The position numbers and the translations under genes are program-made. This document shows positions 22,363 through 27,318 of a stretch of DNA of 27,318 nucleotides, one piece after another; within the stretch, counting starts at the first letter, position 1; every line of letters starts with the position of its first letter. Origin of the DNA: JAPSGM01 sp036556985 (GTDB taxonomy: Bacteria > Chloroflexota > Limnocylindria > QHBO01); the NCBI GenBank assembly GCA_036556985.1, contig DATBIK010000079.1:1-27318 (forward strand), given 5' to 3'. The notes under the pieces are model-generated. The model had not been told where the DNA came from, did not search any database, and was given only the letters and a program-made list of their open reading frames with translations.

Positions 22363-23562
22363 TCACGCCGTCTTTCGTTCGGGGTTGTAGAGGGGCAGTC
22401 GGGCGACGTGCGCCGCGACCTGCTGGTAGTGGTGGTCGACCGTGAACTCGAGGTGCACGCGCGTGCCCGCCTTCGCCAGGTCCGGTCGCACCCGGGCCAG
22501 CGCGATGTGGCGCTGGAGGACCGGCGAGTACATGAAGCTCGTCGCGTAGCCGACCCGGGCTCGCTCGTCGTCGTACACCATCCAATCCTCGTGCACCGGT
22601 CGGTGGTCCTTGGGCGGGATCAGCCCGGCGGCGGTGTAGACCCGGTCGTAGTCCTCCCAGTCGACGACGAGGCCCACCATCGTCCAGCGCGACGTCTTCC
22701 CGGCGATCTCACGCTCGAGCGCCCTGCGCCCGATGAAGGGGCGATCGTCATCGGCCAGGCCCTTGAACATCCAGCGCCAGCCGAGTTCGAGCGGGGTGGA
22801 CCGATGCGCATCGTTGAAGGCGAAGCGGCTCGAGTCGAAGTCGACTCCCAGCAGCATGAGCCCGGCCTCGATCCGCATCATGTACAGCGCACCCATGCCG
22901 TAGGGCAGGATGCCGTAGCCGTCGGCCGCCTCCCACAGAACGTCCCACACGTCGCAGGCGTCGGGCGCATCGGCCCAGACCTCGTAGCCGAGGTCGCCGG
23001 TGTAGCCGGTGCGGCTCACCGTGACCGTGTGGCCGGCGATGGTCCCGGTGGTGAGCCCGAAGAAGGGAAGTTGCGCGGCGGCCGGCACGAGACGGGCGAC
23101 GAGGTCCCGCGACCGGGGGCCCTGGATGGCTAGGGCGCCGATGTCCAGGCTGACCTCCTCCACCGTCACCCGCAGCCGGCCGACGCGGTCCGCGAACCAG
23201 GCGTGGTTCGGCTCCGCCGAGGTGAGGAGGTACTCGTCCGGCGCACGATGCTGGATGACCCCGTCCTCCAGGACGAAGCCGCGGTCGTCGAGCCAGGTGG
23301 TGTAGTGCGCGTGGCCGGGCGGGCAGGCCCGGATGTCGCGCGCCAGCATGCCGGCCAGGAACCGCTCCGCATCGGCACCGGCGATCCGGTACTTGTACAG
23401 CGGCGACGTGTCGAAGATGCCGGCCGCGTTGCGCGCCGCGAAGTACTCGAACTTGTCGCTGGCCCCGTAGCGGGTGACGACGAGATGCCCCGACCAGTGC
23501 TGCCAGAGGCCGGTCTGGTTCAGCGCGCTCGTGCGCGGGTGGAAGGGCGTGGTCCGGATCAT
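22363..23562 (-). CDS. GcvT-family (aminomethyltransferase-like) folate-binding protein
   Basis: 399 aa, single GcvT domain plus C-terminal barrel. Family landmarks: YGASDKFEYFAARNAAGIFDTSPL (about 32-54), LDDRGFVLEDGVI around 91-103 with Asp100 at the position of the catalytic Asp, SRTGYTGDLGYEVWA near 189-203, and a MRIEAG segment. GcvT relatives pass one-carbon units from methylated amines, glycine, dimethylglycine or DMSP to tetrahydrofolate. No GcvH, GcvP or lipoate gene is close, so a stand-alone demethylase is more likely than the glycine cleavage T protein. No ribosome site precedes the ATG; two overlapping hairpins lie there. It is the first gene of a pair with the flavoprotein. Confidence 0.88.
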   Translation of the reverse strand: MIRTTPFHPRTSALNQTGLWQHWSGHLVVTRYGASDKFEYFAARNAAGIFDTSPLYKYRIAGADAERFLAGMLARDIRACPPGHAHYTTWLDDRGFVLEDGVIQHRAPDEYLLTSAEPNHAWFADRVGRLRVTVEEVSLDIGALAIQGPRSRDLVARLVPAAAQLPFFGLTTGTIAGHTVTVSRTGYTGDLGYEVWADAPDACDVWDVLWEAADGYGILPYGMGALYMMRIEAGLMLLGVDFDSSRFAFNDAHRSTPLELGWRWMFKGLADDDRPFIGRRALEREIAGKTSRWTMVGLVVDWEDYDRVYTAAGLIPPKDHRPVHEDWMVYDDERARVGYATSFMYSPVLQRHIALARVRPDLAKAGTRVHLEFTVDHHYQQVAAHVARLPLYNPERKTA

Positions 23563-23595
23563 GGGGCGCTCGTGAGCATAGCGCCCGGCGCGGGC
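23563..23595 (-). promoter_or_regulatory. Two mutually exclusive hairpins before the GcvT-family gene
   Basis: In the 33 nt between the transporter T-component stop and the GcvT ATG, one stem is GCCCG/CGGGC (23583-23587 with 23591-23595) and another is GGGCGCT/AGCGCCC (23564-23570 with 23580-23586). They share bases 23583-23586. The second ends 1 nt before the ATG. There is no U-tract and no Shine-Dalgarno. Confidence 0.4.
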
Positions 23596-24399
23596 TCAGC
23601 CGAGGAGGAAGCGCCACGTTCCGAGGGCGAGGCTGATCCCCATCGCCATGGCGCCGATGGCGGCCGCGCCCGCGAGGACGAGCCAGTCCCGTTGCTCCAT
23701 GGCCTGCGGGCGCGCCACGGTCCGGCAGGGCCGTGACCCGAAGGCGCGCGCCTCCATGGCGGTGGCGAGCCGCGTGGCGCGCCGGATGGCCCCGACGAGC
23801 AGCGCGAGCAGCTGCCCTCCAGCGATCCGGACCGCCGCGATCGGCGAGCGCCCGGCCGACACGCCGCGCGCGCGCCGCGCGAGTCGCAGCGTCTGCCACT
23901 CCTGTGCGATGGCCGGCATGAGGCGCACGGCCGCGAGCGCCCCGACCGCGAAGCGCGGGGAAAAGCCGAGCTGCTGCTGCAGCGAGTCGGCGAGGTCGGT
24001 CGGGTCGGTGGGGAGCACGGCCAGCAGCCCGGCGAGGGCCACGGCGAGCACGCGCAGGCCGACGGCCAGGCCGTTGAGAGCGGCCTCGCGCCCGATCTCG
24101 AGCGGGCCGATGCGGAACAGGTTTGGCCCGTCGCCCGCCGGCGCGAACAGCGTGTTCAGCACGACGAGCGCCGCCGCGGCCAGGAGGAGCGGCCACGCTC
24201 GCGAGGCGAGCTGGCGCGCCTGAATGCCACTGGCCGGTACGGCTGCGAACAGCGCGGCCAGCAGCAGGATCGGGGTGACCGCGTCGATCGACGCGAAGGC
24301 GACCAGCATGATGACCAGGGCGGCGCCGAGGCGCGCCGTGGGGTTGACGCGTGCCAGCGGCGCCCGCGGGTCGGGGCGGAGCGGGACCATGAGCTTCAT
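23596..24399 (-). CDS. ykoC: ECF transporter T component (EcfT, YkoC-like)
   Basis: 267 aa with several membrane segments (about 25-55, 68-85, 106-130, 240-262). The cytoplasmic coupling motifs are present: ARRARGV near 174-180 and the ATAMEARAFG helix near 211-220, the Ala-Arg-Gly/Ala-Arg-type signatures that dock onto the ATPases. It links the S component to ATP hydrolysis. Its ATG overlaps the ATPase stop by 4 nt. Together with the next two genes it forms a dedicated group I ECF importer. The YkoC name follows from the YkoE-type S component and TPP control. Confidence 0.9.
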   Translation of the reverse strand: MKLMVPLRPDPRAPLARVNPTARLGAALVIMLVAFASIDAVTPILLLAALFAAVPASGIQARQLASRAWPLLLAAAALVVLNTLFAPAGDGPNLFRIGPLEIGREAALNGLAVGLRVLAVALAGLLAVLPTDPTDLADSLQQQLGFSPRFAVGALAAVRLMPAIAQEWQTLRLARRARGVSAGRSPIAAVRIAGGQLLALLVGAIRRATRLATAMEARAFGSRPCRTVARPQAMEQRDWLVLAGAAAIGAMAMGISLALGTWRFLLG

Positions 24400-25958
24400 C
24401 GCGACGTCTCGGGGATGGGCATGGCCTCCGGCGCGCGCAGCCGGAGCGTCCGGTCGGCGAGGGTCGTCGCGAACTCACGGTCGTGCGTGGCGAAGACGAT
24501 GGCGCGGCCCTCGTCGCGCAGCCCGGCCAGGAGCCGGAGCAGCTCGGTCGCGGTGCGGCGGTCCTGCCCGAAGGTCGGCTCGTCGAGCACGAGGACCTCC
24601 GGCGCAGTGGCGAGCGCGGTGGCGACCGACAACCGGCGCTTCTCGCCGCCGGACAGCGTGAACGGGTTCGCCTCGGCCAGGCCGGCGAGGTGGAGGCGCT
24701 CGAGGAGCTCGTCGGCCCGGCGGCGGGCGACGCGACCCTCGACGCCGGTGCGGATCGGCCCCAGCGCGAGCTCGTCCCGCGCCGACCCGGTCAGGAACTG
24801 GTGCTCGGGGTCCTGGAAGACCATCCCCACCCGGGTGACGAGGTCCCGCGCCGGCCAGCGCCACATCGGATCGTGGCCGCGTCCCGTGGCCAGCGCCTCG
24901 GTGGCATACACCTCGCCGGCGCTCGGGCGCAGCAGGCCGGCGAGGAGGAGCGCCAGGGTCGACTTGCCGGAGCCGTTCGGGCCGGTGATGGCCAGCGCCT
25001 CCGACGAGCGCACCTGGACGTCGGTGCGGCGCAGGGCCGGCGCCGCTCCGCCCGGATACGTGTAGGCGGCCTGGTCGGCGACGAGCTGCGTCTCGACGAG
25101 TCCGCGGTCGCGCTCCGGTGGCGACGGCAGGCGCCCGTCGGGCGTCCAGATCCCCGCCTCAAGGAGGGCATCGCCGTGACGGCGGAAGACCTCGGCGGGG
25201 GACCCGTCGGCGAGGAGGCGCCCCTGCGCGTTCAGCGCCACGACGCGATCGACGAGCGGCAGGGCGTCCCCGACGCGATGCTCGACGAGGACCATGGTCA
25301 TCGATCCGCTGCGGGCGATCCCGCTGAGCACGTCGCGGACCGCGGCCGCGCCGTCGGGATCGAGGTTGGCGGTCGGCTCGTCGAGCAGGAGCAGGCCCGG
25401 GCGCATGGCGAGGGTGCCGGCGATGACGAGGCGTTGCTGCTCGCCGCCGGAGAGGGCGTCGGAGGGACGGTCGGGTGGATACGGGAAGCCGACGGCGTCG
25501 AGGGCGCCGGCCACCCGCGGCCAGATGGCATCAGCCGGGAGGCACAGGTTCTCGAGCCCGAAGGCGACGTCGTCCCCGGCGCGGCCCATGACGAGCTGCG
25601 ACTCCGGGTCCTGGAAGACGATCCCGATCCGGTCCCGTACCGCCCCTGGCGGCTCGCCGGCGACGCGCAGCTCGCCCTCGACGCCGGCCGCGCCCGACGG
25701 CTCGAGCAGGCCGGCCATGGCCATGAGCAGCGTGGACTTCCCGGACCCCGACGGTCCCAGCAGGAGAACCCGCTCCCCGGGGGCGATCCGCAGGTCCAGC
25801 TCGCGGACCGCCCAGGCGCGTCGGCCGGCATGGCGCCAGCCCCACCCACGCGCCTCGACCCCGACGGGGGCGGCCGGTGCCGCGACGGCCGCGGTGGCGG
25901 CCGGCGAGGCCGGCGGGGCGCTCAGGGCATCAGACCTCGGGTTGGTCCCGCCCGGCAC
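24396..25958 (-). CDS. ykoD: Fused double ECF transporter ATPase (EcfA1-EcfA2, YkoD-like)
   Basis: 520 aa with two complete ABC domains. Domain 1: Walker A GPSGSGKS at 68-75, signature LSGGEQQR at 169-176, Walker B LLLLDEPTANLD at 189-200, switch His in VEHR near 225-228. Domain 2: Walker A GPNGSGKS at 326-333, signature LSGGEKRR at 435-442, Walker B LVLDEPTFGQD at 456-466, switch His in THDRE at 491-495. Both sites look active. The start is a GTG overlapping the YkoE-like gene by 29 nt, with no ribosome site; no other in-frame start fits before the first domain. The first 35 residues are Ala/Pro-rich and poorly conserved. It powers uptake by the S/T pair. Confidence 0.93.
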   Translation of the reverse strand: MPGGTNPRSDALSAPPASPAATAAVAAPAAPVGVEARGWGWRHAGRRAWAVRELDLRIAPGERVLLLGPSGSGKSTLLMAMAGLLEPSGAAGVEGELRVAGEPPGAVRDRIGIVFQDPESQLVMGRAGDDVAFGLENLCLPADAIWPRVAGALDAVGFPYPPDRPSDALSGGEQQRLVIAGTLAMRPGLLLLDEPTANLDPDGAAAVRDVLSGIARSGSMTMVLVEHRVGDALPLVDRVVALNAQGRLLADGSPAEVFRRHGDALLEAGIWTPDGRLPSPPERDRGLVETQLVADQAAYTYPGGAAPALRRTDVQVRSSEALAITGPNGSGKSTLALLLAGLLRPSAGEVYATEALATGRGHDPMWRWPARDLVTRVGMVFQDPEHQFLTGSARDELALGPIRTGVEGRVARRRADELLERLHLAGLAEANPFTLSGGEKRRLSVATALATAPEVLVLDEPTFGQDRRTATELLRLLAGLRDEGRAIVFATHDREFATTLADRTLRLRAPEAMPIPETSR

Positions 25959-26523
25959 TGAACGGCGCCAGGACGCCGGTCGGCGCCAGCGCGCGCACCA
26001 GCAGCCAGGAGCCCGCCCCGGCGATGACCACCCCGCTGATCAGCATGAACGCACCGTATGCGAGCTGCACCTCGAAGGCCGTGGACGGATAGTAGACCGG
26101 CATGTCGTGGAGCCACTCGCCTATTGCGGCGCCGGCACCGGCAAGGAGCGCGACCGGCAGGCTGAAGGAGCGGTACAGGAACATCGCGAAGACGAGCTCC
26201 GCGCCGGCGCCCTGCACGGCGCCGGAGAGGATGACGTCCAGGCCCCAGAACGACCCGAGCAGGGCGGAAACGATGGCGGCCAGCGTCTCGGCGAAGATCG
26301 CGGCGCCGGGGCGGCGGATGATGAGCATGGCCAGCACGCCGGGCACGAGCCACATGCCGGAGACGAGGTAGGCGAGCGGGTTCACCTGGCCGGCGAAGAG
26401 CGGCGCCCAGACCACGCCCCACTGCCAGAAGACCACGCCGAACGCGACGCCGATGGCGGCGGCGACCACGATGTCCACCACGCGCCATCCGGTTCGCGGG
26501 TCGTGTGCTGCGGTTATCGTCAT
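25930..26523 (-). CDS. ykoE: YkoE-like ECF transporter substrate-binding S component
   Basis: 197 aa and very hydrophobic, with about six membrane segments (15-33, 48-68, 73-93, 95-117, 119-137, 152-176). The segment FAETLAAIVSALLGSFWGLDVILSG... and the following VQGAGAELVFA fit the YkoE family of S components, which bind thiamine or its hydroxymethylpyrimidine precursor. The specificity is also supported by neighbours: thiamine pyrophosphokinase upstream and a TPP riboswitch leader. The ATG overlaps the pyrophosphokinase stop by 4 nt (ATGA). Confidence 0.88.
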   Translation of the reverse strand: MTITAAHDPRTGWRVVDIVVAAAIGVAFGVVFWQWGVVWAPLFAGQVNPLAYLVSGMWLVPGVLAMLIIRRPGAAIFAETLAAIVSALLGSFWGLDVILSGAVQGAGAELVFAMFLYRSFSLPVALLAGAGAAIGEWLHDMPVYYPSTAFEVQLAYGAFMLISGVVIAGAGSWLLVRALAPTGVLAPFSAGRDQPEV

Positions 26524-27191
26524 GCTTCGACTCCTTCCAGGCTGGATTCCGTGTCGGTTTCGACGACGAGGAGCACGCCGACCTCCAGCGCGACCGATGC
26601 CCGGGGCTCGACGACCTCGTTCGAGAGGCCGCGCGAGCGTCCGAGCCGGAGCGGCTCGCCGGTGAGCGGGAAACGGAGGCCGGTTGTGGCGACACCGACG
26701 GCATCCCCGCCAAGCGGCAGCAGGCTCACCGTGGCACCGGGTCCGGCCTCGATCTCGAGCCGGCCGGGGCCGTGGAGCGCCCTGACGGTCGTGCCGCCAC
26801 GCACCATGCGCAGGTCGTCGGTGGCCGTCGCCCACGCCCGATCGGTGAGGAGCAGGAGGTTGGCGAGCTCGTGGTCGAGCCGCTTCCCGGCGAAGGCGCC
26901 GATCACCGTGATCCGGCGCGCGCCGGCTTCCACGGCGCGGTCGATCGCCAGCTCCGCGTCGGTGGCGTCCTTGGCGGCGGGATGCCGCTCCACGGCGACC
27001 CCGGCCGCCGCCAGCCGCTCCGCCAGCGCGGCGTCGATCGAGTCGAGGTCGCCGACGACCACGTCCGGCCGCCGGCCGATCGCCTCGAGGAACGCGGCAC
27101 CACCGTCGGCGGCGATCACGAGATCGGCGCCCTCCAGGTGTCGCGCGTCCGCCGGGTCCGTGTCGCCCCCAGCCACGATCATTGCGTGCAC
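26520..27191 (-). CDS. thiN: Thiamine pyrophosphokinase
   Basis: 223 aa. Motifs of TPK: AADGG at 27-31, VVGDLDS at 45-51 (metal/ATP aspartates), KDATDAELA at 74-82 and GKRLDHELANLLLL near 102-115. The C-terminal beta domain that binds thiamine has SLLPLGG and GLRFPLTG. It converts thiamine and ATP to thiamine pyrophosphate and AMP in the cytoplasm. The GTG at 27191 is the best start: AAGAGG lies 7 nt before it. An ATG 9 nt downstream would be 16 nt away, and a longer frame to 27263 runs into the leader hairpin. First gene of the TPP-controlled operon. Confidence 0.93.
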   Translation of the reverse strand: MHAMIVAGGDTDPADARHLEGADLVIAADGGAAFLEAIGRRPDVVVGDLDSIDAALAERLAAAGVAVERHPAAKDATDAELAIDRAVEAGARRITVIGAFAGKRLDHELANLLLLTDRAWATATDDLRMVRGGTTVRALHGPGRLEIEAGPGATVSLLPLGGDAVGVATTGLRFPLTGEPLRLGRSRGLSNEVVEPRASVALEVGVLLVVETDTESSLEGVEA

Positions 27192-27231
27192 CCGTGATCC
27201 TCTTGCGCGTGCTCCGGTCCCGTGAACGACG

Positions 27232-27259
27232 AACGGCGCACCCGGGAGGGCGCGCCGTT
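27232..27259 (-). promoter_or_regulatory. Candidate expression-platform hairpin of the TPP riboswitch
   Basis: AACGGCGC (27232-27239) and GCGCCGTT (27252-27259) make a perfect 8-bp stem with a 12-nt loop, between the aptamer and the thiN ribosome site. The run after the stem on the minus strand is CGTCGTTC, a poor U-tract, so it may be a weak terminator or an anti-structure. Confidence 0.5.
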
Positions 27260-27274
27260 GCACGATTCAACTCG

Positions 27275-27318
27275 ACTCCCTTCGCTGGCATGACCCAGAT
27301 CAGGTTCGAGGGTCTGCG
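27275..27318 (-). promoter_or_regulatory. TPP riboswitch (THI element), 5' part outside the window
   Basis: On the minus strand the conserved 3' half of the THI box is present: ACCC, GAACCTGATCTGG, ATGCCAGCG and AGGGA in the expected order and spacing. The 5' arm with CTGAGA would lie beyond 27318. It binds thiamine pyrophosphate and controls the downstream thiN-ykoE-ykoD-ykoC genes, whose functions agree with it. Confidence 0.93.

Noticed and set aside
22358..22585. 76-residue N-terminal extension of the CrtI-like protein
   Set aside because: It overlaps the GcvT gene in another frame and precedes the conserved FAD-motif start at 22357, which has its own ribosome site.

Overview
This is a GC-rich bacterial window, roughly two-thirds G+C by eye, in which almost every gene lies on the minus strand; only two genes (2919-3341 and 3620-4309) read on the plus strand. 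GTG and TTG starts are common, and many neighbouring genes overlap by 4 nt (ATGA or GTGA). The gene set suggests an aerobic, probably monoderm, free-living bacterium: a Rieske/cytochrome b complex, a lipoprotein class B PBP, a YhaO/YhaN-type nuclease pair and a YkoEDC-type thiamine transporter. Chloroflexota would fit, but this is an inference from style and gene content; no marker gene proves it.

Layout from left to right. (1) 1-2749: a class I aminotransferase overlapping a truncated, divergent transketolase. (2) 2750-4309: an A-type Fe-S carrier with its own promoter and terminator, a nested inverted-repeat element, and a GbsR/MarR-like regulator. (3) 4322-11516: a long minus-strand operon with a clear promoter at about 11580-11607. 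It encodes, in transcription order, a GltD-like flavoprotein with extra [4Fe-4S] modules, cytochrome b6-like and subunit IV-like proteins, a Rieske protein, a membrane-anchored diheme cytochrome c, two unrecognised membrane proteins and a class II aldolase. (4) 11641-18422: a YhaO-like phosphoesterase, YhaN-like ATPase, PIG-L deacetylase and lipoprotein transpeptidase. (5) 18492-20383: an alpha/beta hydrolase-fold protein, then peroxiredoxin Q coupled to three tiny membrane proteins of 36, 48 and 51 aa. (6) 20384-20767: a gene-free stretch with a second nested inverted repeat that resembles a MITE. (7) 20768-23562: a GcvT-family protein followed by a CrtI/PYROXD2-like flavoprotein. (8) 23596-27318: a TPP riboswitch (cut by the window edge), thiamine pyrophosphokinase, and the ECF thiamine/precursor transporter (S component, fused double ATPase, T component).

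How the parts work together. The thiamine block is a coherent salvage and activation unit under TPP control. The Rieske/cyt b block looks like a quinol:cytochrome c oxidoreductase genetically tied to a soluble NAD(P)H- or ferredoxin-linked flavoprotein; this is the best candidate for an under-described system here. The two nested inverted-repeat elements (3437-3571 and 20442-20620) share a box layout (box, about 50 nt, box, centre, then the mirror image) although their sequences differ, and no gene explains them.
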